A stretch of DNA of 64,000 nt, taken from the NCBI RefSeq assembly GCF_000285535.1, contig NZ_HE610986.1:399760-463759 (forward strand), read 5' to 3'. Below the pieces are notes generated by a model that saw only the letters and a list, made by a program, of their open reading frames with translations, ran no database searches and had not been told where the DNA came from. Made by a program: the position numbers and the translations under genes. The first letter of the stretch is position 1, and every line of letters begins with the position of its first letter. Source of the stretch: Bacillus timonensis. Lineage in GTDB: Bacteria > Bacillota > Bacilli > Bacillales > Bacillaceae_L. Below, piece by piece: positions 8,010 to 17,209 of this stretch.

Positions 8010-9023
8010 CTAATTCTTTTTACTTGCTAACTCCCCTCTGTCCGGCGTTTTTGGAGGTTCTTCCATATATCCGTATTTAATCATTAAATTGACTCCATCT
8101 TCAGCATATATTCCAATTTGAGCTATGATTTTTGTATAATGGACAAATAAATCCCTTCTTGTACTTTCACTTAATGCTAACCCATAAACAGATACAGCAT
8201 AGTGATTTAGAAAGTTTATTAAGCTTAGCATTAATTTATCTGAGAACGGCGCTTCTGTTGACTCTGTCACACCTAATCCTCCAAATGCAGGAACATGTAC
8301 TTCATCATCTTTTAAAATTGAGCTAAATATATCTAGTAACTTTACAGTAACTTTTTTTCCTCTGATCAGATAGTTACGAATTTCATCTGATTTCGCTGTT
8401 TGGCTAAATCCAGTAATTAATTCTTGTCCTAAGGCATTACGCGTTATATTTAGAAATAAGTGAGTGATTTGTATGGCGTGAAGAGGTCGTCGTTCCCCAA
8501 ACCAACCCGTTAAATAACTCTGTTCTTTAACAAAATCAACTTTTGTTGGGTATGGTATAAATGGTGCACGAGCAAAGATTCCCTTTTGTAAGAGAACATC
8601 CATAATCTTATTTTGAATGTCAGCAAAAAAGAGCAAACTTTCATAACAATAGTTGCGTATATCGGAACGAGGACAAGTGAACATTCCGAGCTCATACTGC
8701 TCCACTCCTGCTCTCGCCATAAAGTAAATATATTGAGCCATCAATACATCCGTAAAAAGTCTAGGTGCTTTTAGATTCACATCCAAGTCGGTGTATCCAT
8801 GGGGCTTGGGAATTCCTTCTTGATGATAAAAGGAGTTTAGTTTTTCTATACGCTTTTCTTTTGCTTCTAGCTTCGTTTGAATGAGCTTTTGAATATCTGC
8901 ATCTTCTACGGTTGCTAAAAAATGCTGCAGCACACAACGGTTTAGGGTTTCAAACATATACATTTTCCACAAAGCACCTAGTTCTGCAGTCGTCATCTTT
9001 ATATTTGTGTGGTCCGTCATCAT
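8010..9023 (-). CDS. DUF3231 family protein (two four-helix repeats)
   Basis: This 337-aa protein carries two related halves of about 165 residues. The first begins MTTAELGALWKMYMFETLNRC and the second has LLFFADIQNKIMDV and THLFLNITRNALGQELITGF, typical of DUF3231 proteins of Bacillus. The helical pattern resembles the ferritin-like bundles of CotF-type coat proteins, but no function is established. I chose the ATG (MMTDHTNIK) preceded by AAAGGAGTC; an in-frame ATG 23 codons earlier has no ribosome binding site. It is monocistronic. Confidence 0.85.
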   Translation of the reverse strand: MMTDHTNIKMTTAELGALWKMYMFETLNRCVLQHFLATVEDADIQKLIQTKLEAKEKRIEKLNSFYHQEGIPKPHGYTDLDVNLKAPRLFTDVLMAQYIYFMARAGVEQYELGMFTCPRSDIRNYCYESLLFFADIQNKIMDVLLQKGIFARAPFIPYPTKVDFVKEQSYLTGWFGERRPLHAIQITHLFLNITRNALGQELITGFSQTAKSDEIRNYLIRGKKVTVKLLDIFSSILKDDEVHVPAFGGLGVTESTEAPFSDKLMLSLINFLNHYAVSVYGLALSESTRRDLFVHYTKIIAQIGIYAEDGVNLMIKYGYMEEPPKTPDRGELASKKN

Positions 9024-9458
9024 GTTTGACTCCTTTCTATGTATACAAGGTATTTTGTCCAATTGTAAAAATAAGTCGAATTTCTTTTTCATGAATCGCT
9101 TTGGAAATTATAGCCTATAAGCAATCACAAAATGATTGGATAATGGGTTCTTTTAAACAGTTACTGAATCAAACAAATTGGAAGATGATGAACAATTTAA
9201 GAAATGGATGATCAGAGCATTTGCTCAAGAATAAACTGTAGGATAAAGGTTCTTTGTTGCTAATAGCTGAAATAAACCATTGATTGTAGCGGAAAGCGTC
9301 CACCTGCAGCAGAAATCCATTGTGTCATTAACCACAAAGTTTGCGAAAACAGCCATGATGAAGCAGTTTAACGGATGAGCATGTAATAGAACTATCTAAG
9401 CTCTGACGATAATAAATTGGTTTAAAAAATATGAGTAAAAAAACAAAGGGGAAAGGAC
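9024..9458. other. Gene-poor spacer with a gene-end fragment and a short GCGGAAA-type repeat
   Basis: No intact gene is seen. On the plus strand, at about 9160-9232, a short frame reads SNKLEDDEQFKKWMIRAFAQ and then stops, looking like the end of a lost gene. At 9283-9326 lies a short motif with GCGGAAAGCG and GCAGAAATCC half-sites, of a kind I know from Bacillus intergenic DNA. Confidence 0.35.
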
Positions 9459-9755
9459 ATGGAAAAACTAAGTGAGTCTGCCATTCAAGATAAACTAACA
9501 GAAAATCCAAACTGGAAGTTGATTGATGGAAAATGGATTATACGGAAATATCGGTTCCAGGATTATCTAAACGGTATTGAATTTGTACAACATGTTGCCC
9601 AACTGTCAGAAAAAATGAATCATCACCCCTTTATCTCCATTGACTATAAACTCATATCCATTAAAATGACTTCTTGGCGAGCAAGGGGACTAACAGAGTT
9701 GGATTTTACTCTAGCTAAAAGATTTGATGAGTTGTATTTGCAGCACAAAAATTAG
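9459..9755 (+). CDS. Pterin-4a-carbinolamine dehydratase
   Basis: This 98-aa protein matches pterin-4-alpha-carbinolamine dehydratase (PhhB/PCD), which dehydrates 4a-hydroxytetrahydropterin. The signature with the active-site histidines is visible as [18 protein letters not shown], followed by the conserved [16 protein letters not shown] end. The ATG follows AAAGGGGAAAGGAC. No phenylalanine hydroxylase or pterin gene is nearby, so its physiological role (pterin recycling or molybdopterin-related) stays open. Confidence 0.92.
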   Translation: MEKLSESAIQDKLTENPNWKLIDGKWIIRKYRFQDYLNGIEFVQHVAQLSEKMNHHPFISIDYKLISIKMTSWRARGLTELDFTLAKRFDELYLQHKN

Positions 9756-9773
9756 GAATGCTATAAAATAAAA

Positions 9774-9821
9774 GGACCACACTTGTTAGAAAAAATCGAC
9801 AAGGTGTGGCCCTATTTTTTT
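9774..9821. terminator. Bidirectional terminator between convergent genes
   Basis: An inverted repeat (GGACCACACTTGT with ACAAGGTGTGGCC, small bulge) is followed by eight T on the plus strand and preceded by an A-rich run, serving the dehydratase gene and the convergent gene at 9821. Confidence 0.8.
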
Positions 9822-10162
9822 CAAATTACTTCTTCAATTGTAGATTTCCCTTCGGTTTGTTCATTATCTAGCCATTTCCAACTCTCATGGAGTCTAATTC
9901 TACCGTCTGGAAGGGATTCAGGAGTTGAATAACATTGTCCTCCCCTTATCTCATTTCTTGTATTCACATGGTTATACCTGAAATTCAAACAGCCATTATC
10001 CTCCACAATACCAATCAGAGTGCCTTTTACAATGTCTCCACCACTATAGGAAGCAGAAAGAATATTTCCTTCTTGTTTGTAATCAAAAAACGTCTTTGAA
10101 GAAACCTCTCCATTTTCGGTGTTTGCAATTGAAACAAATCTTTTTCCATTGTAATTTATCAT
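9821..10162 (-). CDS. Conserved small beta-rich protein (often labelled N-acetylglutamate synthase)
   Basis: This 113-aa protein alternates short strands and Gly turns ([22 protein letters not shown], then [10 protein letters not shown] and [10 protein letters not shown]), suggesting a small avidin- or lipocalin-like barrel. Proteins of this family are sometimes annotated as N-acetylglutamate synthase, but nothing resembling a GNAT or kinase fold is present, so I would not use that name. It lies upstream of the convergent terminator and 40 bases downstream of a GNAT gene on the same strand, which may explain the label. Confidence 0.7.
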   Translation of the reverse strand: MINYNGKRFVSIANTENGEVSSKTFFDYKQEGNILSASYSGGDIVKGTLIGIVEDNGCLNFRYNHVNTRNEIRGGQCYSTPESLPDGRIRLHESWKWLDNEQTEGKSTIEEVI

Positions 10163-10201
10163 ATAACCGCCATCACACCTTCCTTATTTAACAATTAAAG
10201 G

Positions 10202-10648
10202 TTATTCAGCTAAATCTAGTTCGTAATGGTAAAATTCAGAATCCCTTTTATAACCATTTCTTTCATATAGTCTTTGAGCAGAATCATTATCTGGTGCTGT
10301 TTCCAAACTAATATATTTTGCACCTGTTTGAATTGCATATTCTTTGGCTTTCTGTAAAAGCATTTCTCCTACTCCTTGTTTTCTTGCTTTTGAATCCACA
10401 TATAAGTCATTTAATACCCATGCCCTTTTCATAGATATGGATGAAAAGGTAGGATAAAGTTGAGTAAAGCCAACATAGTTTTGATCGTCCTTCACCACAA
10501 AAATGACAGACTCCTTCCTTTCCATACGTTCTTTTATGTAAGTCTTTGCGCCTTCTAAATCGGATTTCTGCTTATAAAACATACGATATGAATTAAATAA
10601 ATGGGATACACTCTCTACATCCTCAATTGTAGCTTGAAATATTTCCAT
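10202..10648 (-). CDS. GNAT-family N-acetyltransferase
   Basis: This 148-aa GNAT protein shows the acetyl-CoA site ARKQGVGEMLLQKAKEYA (about residues 89-106) and the later ISLETAPDNDSAQRLYERNGY motif typical of the family C-terminus. The ATG is preceded by a GGTGG site. It probably forms a two-gene unit with the small protein gene downstream. The acceptor substrate cannot be predicted. Confidence 0.88.
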   Translation of the reverse strand: MEIFQATIEDVESVSHLFNSYRMFYKQKSDLEGAKTYIKERMERKESVIFVVKDDQNYVGFTQLYPTFSSISMKRAWVLNDLYVDSKARKQGVGEMLLQKAKEYAIQTGAKYISLETAPDNDSAQRLYERNGYKRDSEFYHYELDLAE

Positions 10649-10785
10649 CGTTTATCCACCTCACAAATAATTTTCTTTATCAAATTACTTTACACTATAT
10701 TTGGAATTTTTGCTCTAAATTCGCAAGACTTTTTGTTATAATTAGGTATTCACCAATGATGAGGGAAAAAGTAGGAGGAATAAAC

Positions 10786-11409
10786 GTGGATCTGCTATCA
10801 GTTATATCTTTTTTGGGTGCGGCAATCGTCCTCACTCTTATGCCAGGACCAGATAACTTGTTCACCCTGGCACAGAGCATCGCAAAAGGCAAAAATGCAG
10901 GTATCTTTACTACCCTTGGCCTTTGTACAGGATTACTCGTCCATATTGCAGCTGCGACCATTGGTATTTCAGCCGTAATTTACAAGTCCGCATTTGCATT
11001 TACAATCGTAAAATATGCAGGTGCAGCATACTTATTGTTTTTAGCATTTAAGTCTTTCAAGGAAAAAGCTTCAACTTTTAACCTAAACAACGAGGACTCG
11101 CTAGATTACAAATCTTTATATAAAAAAGGGGTCATCATGAACCTATTAAATCCTAAAGTTTCGTTGTTTTTCCTTGCCTTCTTCCCACAGTTTATTAACT
11201 ATGAAAATGGCAGTGTCTCCATTCAAATGCTTGTCCTAGGAATCCTTTTTCTAGTCCAAACATTTGTCATCTTTTCTTTCATAAGTATCTTCGCTGGAAA
11301 GGTTGGGTATTTCCTTCGTAAAAATCCGACACTCTCCAAAAAGATTAACTACATACAAGGGACTCTGTTCACACTTATCGGACTAAAAATTGCCCTTAGC
11401 GAAAAATAA
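10786..11409 (+). CDS. LysE-family amino acid exporter
   Basis: This 207-aa membrane protein has about six hydrophobic segments and the LysE/RhtB signature LTLMPGPDNLFTLAQS near the N-terminus, plus the conserved NLLNPKVSLFFLAFFPQF in the middle. The family exports amino acids or derivatives such as homoserine lactones, threonine or lysine. I chose the GTG start (reading MDLLSVISF) preceded by AGGAGG; an ATG ten codons earlier has no site. The gene stands alone. Confidence 0.92.
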   Translation: MDLLSVISFLGAAIVLTLMPGPDNLFTLAQSIAKGKNAGIFTTLGLCTGLLVHIAAATIGISAVIYKSAFAFTIVKYAGAAYLLFLAFKSFKEKASTFNLNNEDSLDYKSLYKKGVIMNLLNPKVSLFFLAFFPQFINYENGSVSIQMLVLGILFLVQTFVIFSFISIFAGKVGYFLRKNPTLSKKINYIQGTLFTLIGLKIALSEK

Positions 11410-11630
11410 TGAGTAGATCGTTATAAAATGACCGCACCCCATTTACTTTTAGGATAGAAAAAATGTCTTTGGGTTTCCTGTTAAAAGTGAAGTGTCCTAT
11501 GACAATGGCGTTGCCCCGTACGGATACATAACAGCAAGTTCGTAAAAAATTTTATGTTTATGAAGGAATAACGGAGGAATTTTCTTATTTAAATAATGAG
11601 TAGTCGAGAAAGCAAATCGTAAAATATTTT
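11410..11630. other. Spacer without recognised gene
   Basis: Between the LysE gene and its likely terminator about 220 bases hold no frame with a ribosome site that I can support. The stretch at about 11500-11575 (around TTGCCCCGTACGGATACATA) looks like decayed coding DNA but has no readable frame. Confidence 0.3.
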
Positions 11631-11666
11631 AAGCCGGAAAACTCTATTTAAGTTTCCGGCTTTTTT
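11631..11666 (+). terminator. Rho-independent terminator
   Basis: A stem of AAGCCGGAAAACT against AGTTTCCGGCTT is followed by six T. It is strong in the plus direction and lies 220 bases after the LysE gene. Confidence 0.8.
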
Positions 11667-11715
11667 GATGTTCTTACTAACGTTGGTAAGAAACTAAGTC
11701 AATTCTATTTCTTCT

Positions 11716-12102
11716 TTAATTATTATGAGCAATCTGAATAAGGTTACCACAGGTATCATCGAAGACAGCTATTGTAACTGGCCCAGCATTTGTTGGTTCC
11801 GTCTTAAATTTTACACCAAGCTGTTTCAATCGTTCGTACTCTTTGTGAACATCTGAAACCCCAAACATTGTTGCTGGAATTCCGTCGGCGAAGATCTTTT
11901 TTTGATACTCTTTGGCAGCCGGATGGACATTCGGTTCGAGCAAAAGCTCGGTACCTTCTTGATCCTCAGGGGAAACAAGCGTTATCCACCTATATTCCCC
12001 CGCGGGAACGTCATGCTTGATTTTAAAGCCCAGGGTTTTAGAATAAAACGTTAATGCCCTCTCTTGATTTTCTACAAATAAACTAGTAACAATAATTTTC
12101 AT
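11716..12102 (-). CDS. VOC-family (glyoxalase/bleomycin-resistance fold) protein
   Basis: This 128-aa protein is a single-chain VOC protein: MKIIVTSLFVENQERALTFY at the start, WITLVSPEDQEGTELLLEP in the middle and FDDTCGNLIQIAHNN at the end, where the terminal GNLIQI strand normally supplies a metal-binding residue. The family includes glyoxalases, dioxygenases and drug-binding proteins; the ligand is not evident. The ATG is preceded by AAAGGAGGC. Confidence 0.88.
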   Translation of the reverse strand: MKIIVTSLFVENQERALTFYSKTLGFKIKHDVPAGEYRWITLVSPEDQEGTELLLEPNVHPAAKEYQKKIFADGIPATMFGVSDVHKEYERLKQLGVKFKTEPTNAGPVTIAVFDDTCGNLIQIAHNN

Positions 12103-12231
12103 CTCAGTTTTGCCTCCTTTACTAGTTGTGACACATATTGTTATATATTATCAATATGCCCTCAGGGAAATCAACCTGAGCTTTAGTAGAAGACCTGTTA
12201 TGTAAATTACTCTTTAAACAATTATACTAGT

Positions 12232-13590
12232 TTAGTAGCTACTTTTACTTGAATGGGGACCTGAATTTTCAGGTATTTGTATTTTAGCAGACTTCTTCTG
12301 TTTGTCGATACCTGCCCAGATCACGATTGGAATAATCACCAATGAAAACATACCACCAGCAACTGATAGCACTGGATAACTTGAATGTGCAACAATCACT
12401 CCAGATATGCCTCCTCCTAAAGCCCCCGACAAAGCTATCCCAACATCAACAGAGCCCTGGGTCTTAGCCCGAGAGGATGGTGATGTTGCATCTACAAGGA
12501 TGGCTGTACCACTAATTAAACCGAAATTCCAGCCAAGCCCAAGTAAAACAAGCGCTATAACGAGTACTACCATCGAATCGGCAGGTCCCAAAGCAGCTAG
12601 AAGACCAGCGGCAAGTAGGGTAACTGCAGAAGCAAAAGCCATCATGGCACGGCCAATTTTATCAACCAGAAACCCGGTTATCAATGAAGGCAGAAACATA
12701 GCTCCTATATGAAATCCAATCACAAGTCCTACTTCATTCAAATGATGGCCATAATGTCCCATATGTATCGGTGTCATCGTCATAATTGCAGTCATAACAA
12801 ATTGAGTTAGGACCATTACTGAAGCTCCTGCAAGAACTCCTCGCCTGTTTATCAATGTGGAGTCAGACTCTTCCTCTAAACGTAATTTATCGGTTGAACG
12901 TTGATTATCAGATATTGCTTTTGCAACAATAAGAGGATCTGGTCTTAGTAAAATTAAGAAAACCATACCAGCAAGAATATAAGCGACTGCAGCTAATAAA
13001 AATGGGCCCGCTAAAGCTGGAATTCCGATTGATGTCGCAAATTCTCCCATTACATCAACAAGGTTTGGGCCTGCGACAGCACCGAATGTGGTGGAAACCA
13101 TGGCTATACTAATCGCCTTCGCCCTTTGTCTTGAATTAGCCAAGTCTGTTCCTGCATACCGTGCTTGTAGATTTGTAGCTGATCCAGCCCCATAGATAAG
13201 TAATGAAACGAATAATAGTAGAATACTATTTGTGAGAGCTGAAATGACGACTCCAATGGCACCTAATCCTCCTGCTAAAAACCCAAAAGCAAGTCCAAAC
13301 CGACGTCCATAGCTTTGCGAAAGTCGCCCCACAAGAAGTGCAGCTCCCGCTGACCCTAGAGTAAATAACGCGGTAGGAATACCTGTGACACTATCTGCAC
13401 CCAACATATCCTGGGCTAGAAGTGCTCCCACTGTTATTCCTGCTGCAAGTCCCGCTCCTCCAAAAATTTGGGATAAGACCACAACCATTAATGTTCTCTT
13501 ATATAGTTGTTTTTGTTTTTCTGAAGAACGAATATAGTCTTGTAACCAAGCTTTTTGATTGTCTTTCTTTTTTGCATTTTTGTTGAACAC
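12232..13590 (-). CDS. MFS multidrug-type exporter
   Basis: This 452-aa protein has about twelve membrane segments and MFS signatures: GRLSQSYGRRFGLAFG between helices 2 and 3 and the related ITGFLVDKIGRAMMAF in the second half. The regulator upstream (MocR type) is on the same strand and may control it. The longer frame begins inside the terminator hairpin of that regulator gene, so I chose the GTG at 13590 (reading MFNKNAKKKDNQ), preceded by GGTAGGTGGG. The substrate is unknown; a drug or metabolite efflux role is most likely. Confidence 0.85.
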   Translation of the reverse strand: MFNKNAKKKDNQKAWLQDYIRSSEKQKQLYKRTLMVVVLSQIFGGAGLAAGITVGALLAQDMLGADSVTGIPTALFTLGSAGAALLVGRLSQSYGRRFGLAFGFLAGGLGAIGVVISALTNSILLLFVSLLIYGAGSATNLQARYAGTDLANSRQRAKAISIAMVSTTFGAVAGPNLVDVMGEFATSIGIPALAGPFLLAAVAYILAGMVFLILLRPDPLIVAKAISDNQRSTDKLRLEEESDSTLINRRGVLAGASVMVLTQFVMTAIMTMTPIHMGHYGHHLNEVGLVIGFHIGAMFLPSLITGFLVDKIGRAMMAFASAVTLLAAGLLAALGPADSMVVLVIALVLLGLGWNFGLISGTAILVDATSPSSRAKTQGSVDVGIALSGALGGGISGVIVAHSSYPVLSVAGGMFSLVIIPIVIWAGIDKQKKSAKIQIPENSGPHSSKSSY

Positions 13591-13650
13591 ATTCCCACCT
13601 ACCAATCTATTATCAGAATTAATCCTAATTTCAAACATTTTAACACCAAT

Positions 13651-13683
13651 AAAAATGCCATACAATAAATTAATTGTATGGCA
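13651..13683 (-). terminator. Terminator of the MocR-type regulator gene
   Basis: An 11-bp perfect inverted repeat (TGCCATACAAT / ATTGTATGGCA) with a six-base loop is followed on the minus strand by five T, directly after the regulator stop. It limits read-through into the MFS gene. Confidence 0.8.
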
Positions 13684-13690
13684 AACACTT

Positions 13691-15079
13691 TTATAGTAGT
13701 TGTGATAGTAACCGTTTAAGAATGATTAGTCCTTTTTCAAGCTCTTCAATTGTTTCTGGAGCACAGACTGCAACCCTTACAGCCCGCTCTGGACAACTAT
13801 TTCCAACGACAAAACGTTCAGCAGCATACACTTGTATTCCCTGTTGTGCAGCTACTTTTTCAAATTCAGCACCTGTAATCTTACCTGGTAGCAACAACCA
13901 ACGAAAGATGCCTGTTTCAGCACCTAAACACGTATAGTCTGCCAAATATCGATTTACCACTTGGTTTCTGAGAATGGCTTGTTCACGATGCCTTTCAATT
14001 AAGTCCTCAAATTGATTTGATACAATAAGACGTGCTGTTAATTCAGCTAATAACGGTGAAACAGATATATTTATATTATATAGTGCTCTTGAAATTATTT
14101 CTTTGTATCGCATCGGGACTGCTACATACGCGAGTCGTAATCCTGGTGCTATTGATTTCGATAAGCTCGCAATATGGATGACATGATCGGGTGCAAATGA
14201 TGCAACTGCTGGTAGTGGGTTTTCGTTATGGAGATGGTATGTTGCATCTTCAATAATGAACAGATTACACTTTTTGGCAACTTCCGCTATTTTCCTACGA
14301 TTCTCGATAGACATTCTTGAAGTTGTCGGATTATGATAATCTGGAATGATGTATATCCCTTTAATATTCTCATTTTTACACGCATATTCAACAGCATCTG
14401 GACTCATTTCATTGTTTACTGATTTAATCGGGACTACTTGCAAACTTAGCATTGAAGCAACAGTTTTTAAGCCCGGATATGTATGATGGTCAGCACCGAT
14501 GCGATCACCTGGTCGGCAAAGACTCGCAAGTGTGGCAGCCATCGCATTTTGTCCTCCATTTGCAAACACAATGTGATCAACGTTTGTTTCAAACCCACCT
14601 CTTCGGATTAGTTGTACAGCAGCATCCTTTTGCCATAGACTTTCTCCCGTTCTACCATAACCAAACCATTTCTCATAATCTGTCTCTTGCAACATACTTT
14701 TCAGTTGCAGCAGTAATGGCTCATAAGATGCATTATCTGGTAGGGTTGCTCCCATTTCAATGAGATGCTTCGGCTTCGAATCTTCAAGTAAATACGCATT
14801 CGACAAAGCATCATACGATACAAAGGTACCACTTCCAACAGATGTACTTAACAAGCCATTTAACACACACACTTTAAAAGCTTTTGAAATCGTGCTCAAA
14901 TTCACATCCAAATAATCGGCCAATTCTCGCTGTGGAGGAAGTTTTGTACCGGGTAATAAAACTCCGTTAATAATGTCCTGTTTAAGCTGATTTGCAAGTG
15001 CTTGATAAATTGGCTTGTTGGTTTTGTCCATAGACGGCTTCCAGCTCATCGGATAGTTGTCAAAAGAATTAACCGGCAT
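13691..15079 (-). CDS. MocR/PdxR-type GntR regulator with aminotransferase domain
   Basis: This 462-aa protein has an N-terminal GntR winged helix (about residues 20-90, with GTKLPPQRELADYLDVNLST) joined to a fold type I aminotransferase-like domain. The PLP pocket is visible: FANGGQNAMAA, YIIPDYHNPTT, FIIEDATYH and the Schiff-base lysine in SLSKSIAPGLRLAY. MocR proteins sense PLP or an amino acid adduct; members control vitamin B6, GABA or transport genes. The MFS exporter immediately downstream is the likely target. The ATG chosen has GGGTGAG upstream. Confidence 0.9.
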   Translation of the reverse strand: MPVNSFDNYPMSWKPSMDKTNKPIYQALANQLKQDIINGVLLPGTKLPPQRELADYLDVNLSTISKAFKVCVLNGLLSTSVGSGTFVSYDALSNAYLLEDSKPKHLIEMGATLPDNASYEPLLLQLKSMLQETDYEKWFGYGRTGESLWQKDAAVQLIRRGGFETNVDHIVFANGGQNAMAATLASLCRPGDRIGADHHTYPGLKTVASMLSLQVVPIKSVNNEMSPDAVEYACKNENIKGIYIIPDYHNPTTSRMSIENRRKIAEVAKKCNLFIIEDATYHLHNENPLPAVASFAPDHVIHIASLSKSIAPGLRLAYVAVPMRYKEIISRALYNINISVSPLLAELTARLIVSNQFEDLIERHREQAILRNQVVNRYLADYTCLGAETGIFRWLLLPGKITGAEFEKVAAQQGIQVYAAERFVVGNSCPERAVRVAVCAPETIEELEKGLIILKRLLSQLL

Positions 15080-15271
15080 GATTCTCACCCTTTTTCACAC
15101 ATTTTCTTTATAAATCTGTATCCATCATTCTAATCCTTTGACCTTTTATTGCACTCACTTTCAAACTACACGTTAGCGTCTTGTAAACTGGCAACCACTG
15201 AATGATTCGGGCTTAGAGAAATTGGTGAGTAAACCATATTTCACAGCCACTACTTCAATAAGGAGCTTTTC

Positions 15272-15580
15272 TTATTTTTTTAAGGTTGTAAAAATCCATC
15301 TTATAATTCCAATGATAAAAATGACAATACCAATTCCTAATGTTATAAGCCCTAAAAATGCACCACCAAATCCAGCGCCTTCTCCAGTTCCCCCTGAATC
15401 CCAATCATAGAAATGAAGAAATAAAGCACCACTTGAAAAACCAACTATTGGTGCAAGTATCATCATAATGACACCTGATACAATAAGGCTTACTTTTCTT
15501 TTTTTGAACAAGACTATAAAAGTAATAGTAAGCGAGATAATAAGTAAGATAAATAAAAACAAAATGAAATCTTCCACCAC
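15272..15580 (-). CDS. Small membrane protein of unknown function
   Basis: This 102-aa protein has three strongly hydrophobic segments (about residues 4-25, 29-55 and 70-96) with a Gly-rich linker, GGTGEGAGFGGAF, between the second and third. It starts with GTG behind an AGGGG site. No family is recognised; the Gly-rich small membrane proteins of Bacillus with similar layout are uncharacterised. It stands alone on the minus strand. Confidence 0.65.
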   Translation of the reverse strand: MVEDFILFLFILLIISLTITFIVLFKKRKVSLIVSGVIMMILAPIVGFSSGALFLHFYDWDSGGTGEGAGFGGAFLGLITLGIGIVIFIIGIIRWIFTTLKK

Positions 15581-15678
15581 TCAATTCCCCTCTCTGACAG
15601 TGTTACTTCTTTTCTTATCACAGCTCAAAATTTATAGTTTTAATATTAACATAATATTCCGAATGTTACCCTAAAAAT

Positions 15679-15706
15679 AAAAGACCATCTTGTGTGATGA
15701 TCTTTT
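15679..15706. terminator. Terminator between the DUF4256 gene and the membrane protein gene
   Basis: An 11-bp stem with one mismatch (AAAAGACCATC / GATGATCTTTT), six-base loop, flanked by T-rich sequence in both directions; it lies 48 bases after the DUF4256 stop. Confidence 0.65.
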
Positions 15707-15753
15707 CTGCCGATAACATGATCATTTTCATAGGGAATCTTTTCTTAGTAAAA

Positions 15754-16329
15754 TTAAACTCTTAGTGCGCCACGAAAACCCCTAGCCGCATAGTAAGAAT
15801 CAGCCCCATTGTGGTACGTAAAGACAGTGTCATAGCGACGGTCACAGAAGATGGCTCCCCCTAGTTTTCTAATTGCAGCTGGAGTTTGTACCCAACTTGA
15901 GGTTTTTAAATCAAATTGATCAAGTTCCTGCAATCCTCGATATTGTTCTTCTGTTAATAATTCAATCCCCATTTCGGTAGCCATATCAATAGCACTATTT
16001 TCTGGTTTATGCTTTTTTCTTGACCCCAGTGCTTCACGGTCGTAACAAACACTTCTACGGCCTTTTGGACTTTCCTTTGAACAATCATAAAAAATATATT
16101 CGTCCTTGTCTGTATCATGTCCTACTACATCCGGTTCGCCGTCCGTACGTTCCATTTCATGAAGTGACCACTGTTTTTCTGGATTTGCTTCTAACTTTGC
16201 TTGAACTTTATCCCATACAAGACCTTCATGACGGTGCATGTTTTTTTCAAATCGTGCTTTCAAGGTTTTTAGTAATTCTTCACTTTGTTCTGGTGATAGT
16301 TTTCCGCTGATTTTATTTTCTTTTGTCAT
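15754..16329 (-). CDS. DUF4256 family protein
   Basis: This 191-aa protein matches the DUF4256 family from end to end: KLSPEQSEELLKTLKARF at the start, MERTDGEPDVVGHD, then CYDREALGSRKKHKPENSA and the terminal YHNGADSYYAARGFRG. The sequence is soluble, with no signal peptide. No biochemical role is known for the family. The ATG is preceded by AAAGGAG, and a terminator follows. Confidence 0.9.
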   Translation of the reverse strand: MTKENKISGKLSPEQSEELLKTLKARFEKNMHRHEGLVWDKVQAKLEANPEKQWSLHEMERTDGEPDVVGHDTDKDEYIFYDCSKESPKGRRSVCYDREALGSRKKHKPENSAIDMATEMGIELLTEEQYRGLQELDQFDLKTSSWVQTPAAIRKLGGAIFCDRRYDTVFTYHNGADSYYAARGFRGALRV

Positions 16330-16534
16330 ATTTGTTCTCCTTTATCTTATTACTATCATGGTTATTACCCCAATCCACTCAGACAACTTTTCTAAGTTTC
16401 ATATTTCTCACCATTTTACCTACTAGTAAGTATTTTAGCTTCTACGATACTTATCCTCAACTATCATGACATATTCACATTACCATCAACAAAACTTCCC
16501 GTTACGAAAAGCCACAAGCTGACAACAACATTTA

Positions 16535-16984
16535 TTACGTGAGGATTGGCAAAAACACCTCCACTTCTTCCATACCGTTATCCATTTGATGATAGGTTTC
16601 AACAATATACGTTTCTAAATTTTGATTATCTCCCTGGTCAACTGTCCAATTTAGTAATTTATCATGGAGGTTACCGACATGATTTATGTTTCCCCTAATC
16701 GTCGTATACGTTTGGTGGACCTCCATATAAACCATTCCAAATGGAACTTCTGTTAAAGGCTCATGAACAATTACCCCTACATAATAGTGGCCTTCAAGAT
16801 GGTTTACATCTCTTTTCGGTTCAAATAGGGCGATTTCAACACCTGAACTATTTTCAATTTCGTCTATACGTTTCATAAATTGGTGAGCGAGTTTGGGAAC
16901 TTCACTACCAAAATCCGCAAAAGCTCCACCACCTTTTATGCCTACAACTCTAAAGAGTTTCTTAGCCTTTTTACATTCCATCAT
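16535..16984 (-). CDS. GyrI-like / AraC effector-binding-domain protein
   Basis: This 149-aa protein resembles stand-alone GyrI-like small-molecule-binding domains (SOUL/BRE fold): an early RVVGIKGGGAFADFG strand-turn, a central EIALFEPKRDVNHLEGHYYVGVIV stretch split around the ligand pocket, and a C-terminal MEEVEVFLPI strand. There is no DNA-binding domain, so it is more likely a ligand-binding or hydrolase member than a regulator. It stands alone with a GGAGG ribosome site. Confidence 0.65.
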   Translation of the reverse strand: MMECKKAKKLFRVVGIKGGGAFADFGSEVPKLAHQFMKRIDEIENSSGVEIALFEPKRDVNHLEGHYYVGVIVHEPLTEVPFGMVYMEVHQTYTTIRGNINHVGNLHDKLLNWTVDQGDNQNLETYIVETYHQMDNGMEEVEVFLPILT

Positions 16985-17209
16985 GATTCCTCCAAAGTGT
17001 TAATTATATATAAAATCTATCCAGTTTGTAGACTTTTGGTTTGAAACGCTCTACGATTTCCGGATGTTCAATACACAGAAAAAGTGTGCCTTTGTTGAAT
17101 TGTTGGGTGAATAAACATTTCCACAAGAAGCACACTATTTTAGTTAATGGTCATAAATCTTTTATCTACTTTCACAGCTATTAAAGCAAAACTAGCGTTC
17201 ACAGTTAGC

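Noticed and set aside
9821-10162. Annotation as N-acetylglutamate synthase
   Set aside because: The sequence has neither a GNAT nor an amino acid kinase pattern; the name appears to be carried over by habit.
13591-13665. Longer start of the MFS exporter
   Set aside because: The earlier ATG lies inside the terminator hairpin of the preceding gene and has no ribosome site; the GTG at 13590 is better.
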